A stretch of 12,809 nt of DNA from an uncultured Lachnobacterium sp. (GCA_900552085.1 URYB01000042.1:1-12809); one strand, 5' to 3'. Positions 1 through 6,419 are shown, counted from the stretch's first letter. Notes: generated from the letters alone by a model not told the origin. Program-made: numbers and translations.

Positions 1-56
1 TTTAGTCGAGTTAATTAAAAACGTTTATACTAGATGAATCGGACCCAGATGGATGG

Positions 57-1841
57 ATGACAGCATCAACATTCACTATTGCAGGGGATAGAATATTTTG
101 TATATTAGTCAGAGAGCAAAATTATACTGTATGGGATGACGATAAAATTGCGGTGTTTTCGTTATGTGCGAAAGCAGATCCCAATCCAATTATTGGATTA
201 TTAAAGTCGGTATCTAATTTGGAAAATTATATAAATGATATTCCACGATTAGAAAAGGAAATTCGCTCTAACAAAAATTCAATATCCGGGTTGATATCTA
301 CTGTTGGCAGTATGGAAATGAACACAAATATTTTGTTCAATTATGACACAGAATTTTTTGGACAGTTTGAAAATGGAGAGATATCTTGGGAAAATGGAGA
401 GGATATAAATGATGGAAGCCTGATCTTTACAAGAAGTGTGGAGTACAAAAAGGTGCAAAAGGATGGAATGGTATTTGTTGCCAATATTCCATCTACGGCA
501 TTACATAGTTATTATTCGTATACATATGACGATGAGACAGGAAAATATACTTGGTTGAAAGCAAGTAGTTGGTATACGGCTGATGCTGCGTTTAAACCGG
601 AGAAAGGTGTTTACTACAGATGCCTTGTATACGAACCGGAAAACATATCTTCAAATGATGTAAGCATAGCTTTATGTGATAATCAGATTACGAATTTGCT
701 GGATCAGATTGCTGCAAAATATGGAAATGAAGCGGATGCGAATTTGTTGGATGTGCAGCTTTCTACAGAGGAAAATACAGAACTGAAAACAACTATTGCA
801 TCTATAAAAAATGCAAGTGATTCAAATACAGCACTTATTGCATTTCAGACTGATTTGCATATTACATGTGGAAAAAACGAAGATTATTTGCAACAGAACA
901 GTACGAAAATCCAGAAATATTTGAGCAGATATAATTCTATAAGCAAAGAGTGCAAGGTTGATATGCTTGTTTTTGGAGGAGATTATCTGGACAATAATAA
1001 GAATACGGATAAAGAAACCGCTTCGGCTTCATTGAAGTATCTGGGATCACTGATGAAAAGAACAAGAACGGATGCGCCAAGGTTTGTCATAAAAGGAAAT
1101 CACGATGATAACACGATGTATCTTGATGTGAAAAATGGAGTGGTAAACGATGAGGAGCGATTTGCAATCTTATCGGATATTGACCAGGATAAAACGCAAA
1201 GGGACGCTGATAATATTCAGAAAACATATGGATATTATGATATACCGAATAAAAAGATCCGTGTATTTATGCTGAATACGATAGATATTCCGCAAGTGTT
1301 AGATGAAGATAATAATAGTCTAAACTATGCAGGGCAACACATTACAGGATTCAGCCAGTCGCAATTACAATTTGTTGCAGACCATTTGAAGTTTCAGGAA
1401 GCGGGTTGGCAAGTGATTTTATTTTCGCATCACCCAATCAGCAATGATCTGTTTGAATATGAATTTGCGAATAATCAGAGAGCCGGAGTAACTCCGGAAC
1501 ATGGTGGAGATTCGATGGTAGAAATTTTAAATGCTTTCAAGGAAGGTACCGCAGGCACCTGTGAATGTACTACCAAAGATTTTGAGAGTAGTGTTAGTTA
1601 TGATTTTACTGACAACAAGAGTAATATCATCATCGCAAATGTACATGGACATATCCATTCATCAGGTGTTAACAAATTCGGAAATGATATATATGCGGTT
1701 AGTACGCGTGCCATATTTGGGCATCCGTCGTATGTAAACTGGATTAATGATTGTGCAATCTATCTGGTAATCAATCGAAAAGAAAGAAAACTGTATTGCA
1801 TATCTGATGGATATGGAGAAGACAGTGAATTGGAATATTAA
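57..1841 (+). CDS. Phage tail/tail-tip protein with C-terminal calcineurin-like metallophosphoesterase domain
   Basis: The 594 residues visible from the first in-frame ATG have three parts. Residues 1-43 look like the end of a structural domain. Residues about 44-85 could form a short coiled coil. Residues about 258-575 are a calcineurin-like phosphoesterase with all the metal-binding motifs in order: DLH (266-268), GGDYLDN (307-313), GNHD (347-350), FSHHP (456-460) and HGHIH (530-534). The middle (90-210) is rich in Tyr, Trp and Asp and may be a beta-rich carbohydrate-binding or spacer domain. In phages such a domain at the tail tip could cleave surface phosphodiesters (for example teichoic acids) during adsorption; this is inference. 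There is no SD before the ATG, and the frame stays coding-like upstream to a stop at 12-14, so the true N-terminus is probably longer and the gene may be frameshifted at the window edge. Confidence 0.75.
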   Translation: MTASTFTIAGDRIFCILVREQNYTVWDDDKIAVFSLCAKADPNPIIGLLKSVSNLENYINDIPRLEKEIRSNKNSISGLISTVGSMEMNTNILFNYDTEFFGQFENGEISWENGEDINDGSLIFTRSVEYKKVQKDGMVFVANIPSTALHSYYSYTYDDETGKYTWLKASSWYTADAAFKPEKGVYYRCLVYEPENISSNDVSIALCDNQITNLLDQIAAKYGNEADANLLDVQLSTEENTELKTTIASIKNASDSNTALIAFQTDLHITCGKNEDYLQQNSTKIQKYLSRYNSISKECKVDMLVFGGDYLDNNKNTDKETASASLKYLGSLMKRTRTDAPRFVIKGNHDDNTMYLDVKNGVVNDEERFAILSDIDQDKTQRDADNIQKTYGYYDIPNKKIRVFMLNTIDIPQVLDEDNNSLNYAGQHITGFSQSQLQFVADHLKFQEAGWQVILFSHHPISNDLFEYEFANNQRAGVTPEHGGDSMVEILNAFKEGTAGTCECTTKDFESSVSYDFTDNKSNIIIANVHGHIHSSGVNKFGNDIYAVSTRAIFGHPSYVNWINDCAIYLVINRKERKLYCISDGYGEDSELEY

Positions 1842-1851
1842 GTAGCAAGCT

Positions 1852-1880
1852 TAAGGGACATCTTCGGGTGTCCCTTATTT
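1852..1880 (+). terminator. Hairpin terminator with UUCG tetraloop after the tail gene
   Basis: An 11-bp stem (1852-1862 paired with 1867-1877, one G-U) is capped by the very stable tetraloop C(TTCG)G. It begins 10 bases after the tail-gene stop. The U-tract is short (ATTTGG), so it may be a leaky terminator or an RNA stabiliser that separates the structural genes from the lysis cassette. Confidence 0.7.
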
Positions 1881-1906
1881 GGTACAAATAGTCAAAGAAT
1901 AGGGAG

Positions 1907-1912
1907 TATACT
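1907..1912 (+). promoter_or_regulatory. Possible promoter -10 for the lysis cassette
   Basis: TATACT (5 of 6 matches to TATAAT) lies 30 bases before the start of the first lysis-cassette gene and just after the hairpin terminator. No good -35 sits at 16-18 bases upstream, so this is a weak call. It would let holin and endolysin be transcribed separately from the tail genes. Confidence 0.3.
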
Positions 1913-1941
1913 TTAATCATAAATATTAAGGAGTGCACCGA

Positions 1942-2235
1942 ATGATCAAATTCATATCAGACAACTGGCAGTTAATAACTGCTTTTGCAGGCGCAATTTT
2001 ATTCCTGTATAGACAGGTAATTGCTACTCGCAAAGGGGTCAGGGCGTTGCTCCGTGCCGACCTCATACGCCTGTACAAAAAATACCATGATGATCTGGGG
2101 TATTGCTCGGTATATGTTAAACAGTCCTTAGAGGATGAGTACCAGCAGTATCATGCGCTTCATGGTAACGGAGTAGGAACACAACTATATAACGCATTGA
2201 TGGCTCTACCAACAGAGCCACAGGAAGGAGACTAA
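1942..2235 (+). CDS. Small phage membrane protein upstream of the holin
   Basis: This 97-residue protein has one hydrophobic segment at about residues 9-23 and then a basic and polar cytoplasmic-looking tail (YRQVIATRKGVRALLRADLI onward). Similar small proteins commonly sit just before the holin in phages of Clostridia and are annotated as hypothetical or holin-like; their function is not established. The ATG at 1942 is chosen over the GTG at 1933 because AAGGAG at 1928-1933 is 8 bases before the ATG and overlaps the GTG. The next gene starts one base after this stop, with its SD inside the end of this gene, so the two are translationally close. It could be an auxiliary holin or antiholin; this is not shown. 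Confidence 0.75.
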   Translation: MIKFISDNWQLITAFAGAILFLYRQVIATRKGVRALLRADLIRLYKKYHDDLGYCSVYVKQSLEDEYQQYHALHGNGVGTQLYNALMALPTEPQEGD

Positions 2236-2236
2236 T

Positions 2237-2464
2237 ATGCCAAAAAATTGTGTATTCAAAGTATCAGTAAACACGCAGAAATGGGCAAAGGCCGCAGCAG
2301 TCAGAGCAGTGAAGACTATGGCGCAGACAGCTATTGCTGTTATCGGAACAAGTGCAGTCGTGTCTGCAGTAGACTGGAAGATGGTAGTATCTGCATCGAT
2401 CGTTGCAGGCTTGGTATCGCTGCTCACCAGTGTAGCCGGCATCCCGGAAGTTAAGGAGGAATAG
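2237..2464 (+). CDS. Phage holin, r1t-like
   Basis: This 75-residue protein has a basic N-terminus, two predicted membrane segments (about residues 27-44 and 50-68) separated by a short turn containing VDWK, and a charged C-terminus PEVKEE. That layout and the wording (WAKAAAVRAVKTMAQTA, then IGTSAV and SLLTSVAGIPEVK) fit the phage r1t holin family. Holins form membrane lesions at a set time so that the endolysin can reach peptidoglycan. A GGAAGGAG SD at 2223-2230 lies 6 bases before the ATG. The gene ends two bases before the endolysin start, and the endolysin SD lies within its last codons. Confidence 0.88.
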   Translation: MPKNCVFKVSVNTQKWAKAAAVRAVKTMAQTAIAVIGTSAVVSAVDWKMVVSASIVAGLVSLLTSVAGIPEVKEE

Positions 2465-2465
2465 C

Positions 2466-3005
2466 ATGGCAGTTACAAAAGCAATCAAAGCAATTGCAAA
2501 GCAGTTGTTTGCGAATCCGAAAAACTATGGAGATAAGAGAAGTTTAAAATCCATCAAGTACATCGTTATCCATTACACCGCCAACGACGGCGATACAGAT
2601 GAAGCGAATGCGAAATACTTCCATAATAATGTGGTAAAAGCCAGCGCACATTATTTCGTCGATGATGATTCCTACACGAAGTCAGTGCCACTTAAAAACA
2701 TTGCTTGGTCCGTTGGTGGGAAAAAATATCCGAACTGTGGAAAGACAGGCGGTGGCAAGAAGTATGGACTTTGCACCAATGCCAACTCAATCAACATTGA
2801 ATTGTGTGATACCGTAAGAGACGGAAAATCTGGAGCGTCAGCAGCGACGATTCAGAACGCGCTTACACTTACTCGCAAGCTGATGAAGAAATATAACATC
2901 GACAAGGCACACGTTATCCGGCACTTTGATGTAACTGGAAAAACTTGTCCGGCATACTGGGTAGATGATAAGAAGTGGAAGAAAGAATTTTTGGACAAGC
3001 TATAG
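2466..3005 (+). CDS. Endolysin: N-acetylmuramoyl-L-alanine amidase (Amidase_2 type)
   Basis: The 179-residue protein is a T7-lysozyme/PGRP-fold zinc amidase that cuts between N-acetylmuramic acid and L-alanine in peptidoglycan. Probable zinc ligands are H36 (in IVIHYTAND), H153 (in VIRHFDVTGKTCP) and C161; K159 matches the catalytic-side Lys of T7 lysozyme. The SAHYFVDD motif (60-67) and SINIELC (108-114) are also typical. There is no signal peptide, as expected for holin-dependent release. The protein ends right after the catalytic domain, with no cell-wall-binding module, so it is short compared with many two-domain endolysins. The SD AAGGAGGA is at 2454-2461. The stop is TAG, and the same frame continues open to 3063 through three repeats encoding DDTK, hinting at an older, longer C-terminus or occasional readthrough. 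Confidence 0.93.
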   Translation: MAVTKAIKAIAKQLFANPKNYGDKRSLKSIKYIVIHYTANDGDTDEANAKYFHNNVVKASAHYFVDDDSYTKSVPLKNIAWSVGGKKYPNCGKTGGGKKYGLCTNANSINIELCDTVRDGKSGASAATIQNALTLTRKLMKKYNIDKAHVIRHFDVTGKTCPAYWVDDKKWKKEFLDKL

Positions 3006-3008
3006 TTA

Positions 3009-3044
3009 GATGACACGAAAGATGACACGAAAGATGACACGAAA
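3009..3044 (+). repeat. Three perfect 12-bp tandem repeats after the endolysin stop
   Basis: GATGACACGAAA occurs three times head to tail (3009-3020, 3021-3032, 3033-3044) with no mismatch. It begins 3 bases after the endolysin TAG and is in the same frame, reading DDTK three times, followed by FKNALF and a TAG at 3063-3065. It could be a remnant of a repeat-bearing C-terminal tail, or a simple tandem duplication next to the attachment site. Confidence 0.95.
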
Positions 3045-3077
3045 TTTAAGAATGCCTTATTTTAGGTATAAAAAAAG

Positions 3078-3149
3078 AGCTGATGACGGGAATTGAACCC
3101 GTGACCCCTTCCTTACCAAGGAAGTGCTCTACCTCTGAGCCACATCAGC
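3078..3149 (-). tRNA. tRNA-Thr (GGT)
   Basis: On the minus strand the sequence folds as a cloverleaf. The acceptor stem GCTGATG (3149-3143) pairs with CATCAGC (3085-3079), with discriminator T at 3078. The anticodon stem is CTTCC/GGAAG with loop TTGGTAA, giving anticodon GGT, which reads ACC and ACU threonine codons. The T arm contains GGTTCAATTCC. CCA is not encoded. The 3' end faces the prophage, so it is the likely integration target, and the tRNA has been left intact. Confidence 0.96.
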
Positions 3150-3176
3150 AATATCTTGACTTGCGTCAACTATTGC

Positions 3177-3205
3177 ATTTTACAATGAATTGAACAAACT
3201 GTCAA
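3177..3205 (-). promoter_or_regulatory. Sigma-A promoter of tRNA-Thr
   Basis: Reading the minus strand, TTGACA (3205-3200) is followed after exactly 17 bases by TAAAAT (3182-3177). The -35 is a perfect match and the -10 is 5 of 6. Transcription would start near 3170, about 20 bases before the mature tRNA 5' end. Confidence 0.85.
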
Positions 3206-3244
3206 GATATTTCAAAAAATAAAACCGATATTTTTCAATTGATA

Positions 3245-4375
3245 TTAAGTTGCAAGATCTAATTGCTGCACTGTTCCAACATTTCTGTTTTCATATAAGA
3301 ACACACCGCTTTTCCGAATCTGTGCATTGGTCTGATTATCCGTCTGATTGTTTAACGAAAAATCTGTATTTTCATATCCGAGATAGATCGCGCCCACGCC
3401 TGCTTCTGATAGAGTCAGAAGTTTATCGTTTCCGTTTTCGTCTTTGGTCCAGATGCGAAGTTTTTGAAAGATTTCGTCGGCTTCATCGATCCAGCCATTT
3501 TTATCTTTGTCATAGGCGGCAAGATCGGCAAAACCGTTGCCGCTTTGTGTTCCAAAAAGCTCATTGCCATCGTTGATGACGCCATCTCCGTTTTTATCCA
3601 AAGCGAGGTAACCGCTGCCGGAATTGAGCATTGAGATGGATTCGTCGGAACCATCTGCATCAATATCAAAATAAAATTTCTGATCCGATACGTCAGCAAT
3701 ATTATTGTCTAAGTTGATGACAAGCGGATCGCAGAGACGTGGTTTGCCAAAATTCACAATATTCTCGGACATCTGCGTGAAGGAACGGGACATCTCAAGG
3801 CTGAGGTTAAAAGAAATTTCCCGGCCATCGGCAGTGCGCACGATTCCCTGAGTATCAAAGCAGGTAGTTTCCTGCTCGGAATAATAAAAGTACTGGTAGG
3901 TCTGGCCGCCTTCTCCTGTCAGCGAGTTTGCATCATTTGAAGCAGAGGCGAGAGCGTTGGAAAAAGACGCTGTGTCAGAGGCATCTGCGGTCGGATCCGA
4001 TTCGCCGTACCGGCTTCCAAATAAAATATAAAGAAGATAGTCGATCGCCTGTTGGCGGATTTTCTGAATCGAAGAAATATTGGACTGCAGATTGTTGCGA
4101 TGCACATTTGGTGTAGATAGAAAACGCTGCATCAGATCATCCATGGTATCTCCATTTGAATCTTCGTTTGCATTCATAGAAGCATTGCTGTTTCCGGTAT
4201 CTTTTTGTCCATTGTGGCTTTCCGTATAGATGGATTCCTGACGTGACTGCGCGTCATGCATGGAAAATATCATTGCGCCGGAATTATCCCAACGTGTTGT
4301 GTTGGTAATGCTTGTCTCTGAAGAACGGTAAGTCCTTCGCGCATTCGTATGCATGGTATTAGACTGAATAATCAA
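3245..4375 (-). CDS. EF-hand-like calcium-binding protein of unknown role
   Basis: The protein is about 376 residues. Numbers below count from an upstream GTG at 4384. The N-terminal third is Ser/Asn/Thr-rich and low in complexity, with no signal peptide or membrane segment. A helical stretch (about 82-124) contains MDDLMQRFLS and IRQQAIDYLLYILFG. The C-terminal domain (about 216-379) holds three DxDxDG-type loops: D240-D244, D263-D267 and D292-N296, with wording such as ALDKNGDGVINDGNELFG and YDKDKNGWIDEADEIF. Such domains are common in uncharacterised bacterial proteins that resemble RTX- or VCBS-type calcium-binding regions. A TTG start at 4375 is preferred because GAAAGGG (4390-4384) is 8 bases upstream; the GTG at 4384 overlaps that SD, and an ATG at 4354 lacks one. 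The leader contains a terminator-like hairpin. Function is unknown; the lack of a signal suggests cytoplasmic location or non-Sec export. Confidence 0.8.
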   Translation of the reverse strand: MIIQSNTMHTNARRTYRSSETSITNTTRWDNSGAMIFSMHDAQSRQESIYTESHNGQKDTGNSNASMNANEDSNGDTMDDLMQRFLSTPNVHRNNLQSNISSIQKIRQQAIDYLLYILFGSRYGESDPTADASDTASFSNALASASNDANSLTGEGGQTYQYFYYSEQETTCFDTQGIVRTADGREISFNLSLEMSRSFTQMSENIVNFGKPRLCDPLVINLDNNIADVSDQKFYFDIDADGSDESISMLNSGSGYLALDKNGDGVINDGNELFGTQSGNGFADLAAYDKDKNGWIDEADEIFQKLRIWTKDENGNDKLLTLSEAGVGAIYLGYENTDFSLNNQTDNQTNAQIRKSGVFLYENRNVGTVQQLDLAT

Positions 4376-4401
4376 TAGGTTCACCCTTTCTATTTAAAGT
4401 G

Positions 4402-4456
4402 AAGAATAAAAGGACGGTCTCTGCGAAAAATTCCCTTTTGTTCGCGGATACCGTCC
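4402..4456 (-). terminator. Terminator-like hairpin in the leader of the EF-hand gene (possible attenuator)
   Basis: GGACGGT (4412-4418) pairs with ACCGTCC (4450-4456). The stem continues, after one mismatch, through CTGCGAA (4421-4427) with TTCGCGG (4441-4447), giving roughly 15 pairs. On the minus strand it is followed by TTTTATTCTT (4411-4402), the form of an intrinsic terminator. No minus-strand gene lies upstream for it to end, and it sits only 12 bases before the SD of the EF-hand gene, so it would act as a leader terminator. In the plus direction there is no U-tract. Confidence 0.65.
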
Positions 4457-4491
4457 CTGGTCTTTCCTTAGGTTATTAAGTTGTCTGCATA

Positions 4492-4516
4492 TTCGGCCGA
4501 ACTGCGCAACTTGCGC
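4492..4516. promoter_or_regulatory. Two palindromes in the divergent intergenic region (possible operators)
   Basis: TTCGGCCGAA (4492-4501) is a perfect 10-bp palindrome, and GCGCAA-C-TTGCGC (4504-4516) is a perfect 13-bp inverted repeat two bases later. They lie between the minus-strand EF-hand gene and the plus-strand S1 gene, where a regulator could act on either. No bound protein can be named. Confidence 0.4.
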
Positions 4517-4570
4517 TTACAACATATATATCGACAAAACAAAAAAATAATAAAGCTTTTATGGAAAATA

Positions 4571-4579
4571 TGTTATAAT
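4571..4579 (+). promoter_or_regulatory. Extended -10 promoter of the S1-domain gene
   Basis: TGTTATAAT is a full extended -10 (TGn plus consensus TATAAT), 57 bases before the GTG start. There is no good -35 at 16-18 bases upstream, which is usual for extended -10 promoters. The transcript would carry a leader of about 50 bases ending in a strong SD. Confidence 0.65.
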
Positions 4580-4635
4580 GCGGGTAAAGACAGACTCGCC
4601 GTTGCACAGACGGATGAGCAAAGGAGGGAAAACAA

Positions 4636-5559
4636 GTGGCAGAAAATGCAACAGAATCAATGAAAGACTATGAAAAGGAACTGGAGCGTTCGTTTCGGAC
4701 CATCAACGAAGGCGATATCGTAAGCGGAACGGTAATTGCAGTATCCGAGGAAGATGTGACCTTAGATCTCAATTATTATACACAGGGAATCATTAAAACG
4801 GAGAATCTGAGCAACGATCCGGATTTTAACCCGAAGGAACAGCTGCAGATCGGTGATGTGATTGAAGCGACAGTGATCAAAGTGGACGATGGAAACGGTA
4901 ACATTGAACTTTCAAAGAAAGAGGCAAATGATGTGCTGGCATGGGATAAACTGGCAGAAATGATGGAGAACGAGACCGTTGTGACTGTTCGCATCAAAGA
5001 GAGTGTGCCAAGTGGTGTTGTTACCTTCTTAGAGGGAATTCGCGCATTTATTCCGGCATCACAGCTTTCTACAGATTATGTGGAAGATACCGATAAGTGG
5101 ATTGGAAAAGAAGTAGCGGTAGAAGTTATCAATGTGGATAAAGAGAAAAATAAACTTGTTTTATCTGGAAAAGTCGTGGCAAGAAAGCAGCAGGAGGAAG
5201 AGCGCAATCACCGTATCGCAATGCTTGTTCCGGGAACCGTTGTAGAGGGAACCGTAGAGTCTATTATGCCATACGGAGCTTTTATCAATCTTGGAAACGG
5301 AATCAGTGGACTCGTACACATCTCACAGATTTGCCAGAAACGTATCGGTTCCGTGCATGAAGTATTAAAAGAGGGACAGAAAGTAAAGGCAAAAATCATT
5401 AACACAAATGATAACCGTGTCAGTCTGAGCATGAAAGCTTTGGAAGAGATTATGCCGGATGAGGTGGAAGATGAGGAGAGCGCACAGGCAGAGGAATATA
5501 TTTCCAATGAGAATGCATCTACAAGCCTTGGAGCTTTGTTGTCTGGCTTGAAATTATAA
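4636..5559 (+). CDS. S1 RNA-binding domain protein (ribosomal protein S1-like, three S1 repeats)
   Basis: The 307-residue cytoplasmic protein carries three OB-fold S1 domains at about residues 24-94, 112-180 and 199-267. The third is the most canonical (GTVVEGTVESIMPYGAFINL, then GLVHISQI and VSLSMKAL). The C-terminus is acidic and then ends in GALLSGLKL. Full-length E. coli S1 has six repeats; Firmicutes often have shorter S1-like proteins that bind mRNA or the ribosome, so the exact role (ribosomal or accessory) is open. The GTG start at 4636 is chosen because AAGGAGG (4621-4627) is 8 bases upstream. The gene stands alone, divergent from the EF-hand gene and convergent with the lytic transglycosylase, with a shared terminator at 5594-5624. 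Confidence 0.9.
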   Translation: MAENATESMKDYEKELERSFRTINEGDIVSGTVIAVSEEDVTLDLNYYTQGIIKTENLSNDPDFNPKEQLQIGDVIEATVIKVDDGNGNIELSKKEANDVLAWDKLAEMMENETVVTVRIKESVPSGVVTFLEGIRAFIPASQLSTDYVEDTDKWIGKEVAVEVINVDKEKNKLVLSGKVVARKQQEEERNHRIAMLVPGTVVEGTVESIMPYGAFINLGNGISGLVHISQICQKRIGSVHEVLKEGQKVKAKIINTNDNRVSLSMKALEEIMPDEVEDEESAQAEEYISNENASTSLGALLSGLKL

Positions 5560-5593
5560 AAATAAGATGACAATTCAGGAAGTCCTGAAATAC

Positions 5594-5624
5594 AAAAACG
5601 CGTGGCAAGATGCTACGCGTTTTT
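5594..5624. terminator. Bidirectional terminator between convergent genes
   Basis: AAAAACGCGT (5594-5603) pairs perfectly with ACGCGTTTTT (5615-5624). The inner bases G5604-C5606 pair with G5612-T5614 (one G-U), leaving a 5-base loop. The A- and T-rich flanks make it work in both directions: for the S1 gene on the plus strand and for the transglycosylase on the minus strand. The right arm overlaps the stop codon and last codons of the transglycosylase gene. Confidence 0.85.
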
Positions 5625-6377
5625 ATAATAGTTCATTACTTTTTTGACATAATTCTGGGTTTCTTTGAAAGGCGGGATGCCGCCGTATTTGTCAACATTG
5701 CCGGAGCCTGCATTGTATGCAGCCAGAGCAAGGGAGACATCTCCGTTATATTTCTTTAAGTTTGCAGCAATCACTTGCGCACCCCCCATGATATTTGCTT
5801 TTGCATTGTAGGCATTGGAGATGCCAAGACTACTTGCGGTAGAAGGCATCAGCTGCATGATACCAAGCGCACCTGCCGAACTTACAGCGTTCGGATTGAA
5901 GTTGGATTCGGCTTTGGCAATTGCTTTAAGAAGATTGACATCTACATTATATTTTTCCGCGGCTTCTTTGAAATAAGGTTCCAGTTCGGAAGGACAGCCG
6001 AGAGAATCTTTGTCAGAATCACTGGTGGTTGTCTTGGCCGTCTGCGTAGTCCTGGTTGTTGAGGATGTCGCAGATGCGGAATCGGTATTTGCTGTATTAT
6101 TTGCGGTCTCCTGCGTAGTAGCAACAGGCGTCTGCGTGGAGGAGACGGTGTATTGTGGATTAAAACCGAGAATCTTCTGCACAGTAGTGACCGATACAGA
6201 GCCGGAACCACTGGCCGCGATTAATGCGTCCACTGCCATCTTCTGCTGCGCGCTCGTGACCGCGTCTAAAACATCTTTGAAATTAGTATTTGTTTCGCCT
6301 GTTGTCTGTTTGGTCGAAGCCGGTGCTGAAGATGCAGCGCTTATATCCGTCAGATAAGGCAATACAGTTACGCTCAT
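5613..6377 (-). CDS. Lytic transglycosylase, SLT domain
   Basis: This 254-residue protein has a C-terminal Slt70-type catalytic domain (about residues 130-250). Motifs are the catalytic Glu E157 in IAKAESNFNP, GALGIMQLMPSTA (169-181), ALAAYNAG (217-224) and ETQNYVKKV (239-247). It would cleave the MurNAc-GlcNAc bond with 1,6-anhydro product formation. The first part has an FKDVLDAV segment (33-40) and then a long Thr/Ser/Ala/Gln-rich linker (about 75-125) like those of extracellular proteins. Yet the N-terminus, MSVTVLPYLTDISAAS, has no basic stretch and no hydrophobic core, so no Sec signal is seen; export may use another route, possibly the flagellar apparatus, which is inference. The SD AAAGGA (6392-6387) is 9 bases before the ATG. 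Confidence 0.9.
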   Translation of the reverse strand: MSVTVLPYLTDISAASSAPASTKQTTGETNTNFKDVLDAVTSAQQKMAVDALIAASGSGSVSVTTVQKILGFNPQYTVSSTQTPVATTQETANNTANTDSASATSSTTRTTQTAKTTTSDSDKDSLGCPSELEPYFKEAAEKYNVDVNLLKAIAKAESNFNPNAVSSAGALGIMQLMPSTASSLGISNAYNAKANIMGGAQVIAANLKKYNGDVSLALAAYNAGSGNVDKYGGIPPFKETQNYVKKVMNYYKNA

Positions 6378-6419
6378 ATAAATTCATCCTTTGTATAATA
6401 AACGATATTCAACGCCACT

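Larger units (their letters stand above)
1..3078. mobile_element. Prophage, lysis-module end (other end outside window)
   Basis: Four consecutive plus-strand genes have phage character: a tail or tail-tip protein with a metallophosphoesterase domain, a small one-TM protein, an r1t-type holin and an amidase endolysin. This order (tail tip, holin, endolysin) is the usual end of the late operon in siphoviruses of Firmicutes. The element stops at the 3' end of a minus-strand tRNA-Thr, the commonest kind of prophage attachment site, and everything to the right of the tRNA is housekeeping in character. The integrase end and the second att copy are not in the window, so the exact boundary is inferred. 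Whether the prophage is intact cannot be judged from here. Confidence 0.8.

Noticed and set aside
2237..2488. Other open frames on both strands across the holin
   Set aside because: They overlap the r1t-type holin out of frame, lack SD sequences and encode implausible Cys/His-rich products.
3195..3245. Terminator for the EF-hand gene downstream of its stop
   Set aside because: The only inverted repeat (AAAAATA/TATTTTT near 3215-3236) is seven A-T pairs, too weak to call.
4457..4490. Possible c-di-GMP (GEMM) riboswitch in the minus-strand leader
   Set aside because: An AACC...GAAA...GGGACG-like string is present, but the stem does not pair and the conserved CGCAAAGCCA-type segment is absent.
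4481..4663. Plus-strand 60-codon open frame upstream of the S1 gene
   Set aside because: It spans the palindromes, the S1 promoter and its SD, starts without an SD of its own and overlaps the better-supported S1 start.
6010..6357. Plus-strand 115-codon open frame with hydrophobic translation
   Set aside because: It is the antisense shadow of the low-complexity part of the lytic transglycosylase gene.
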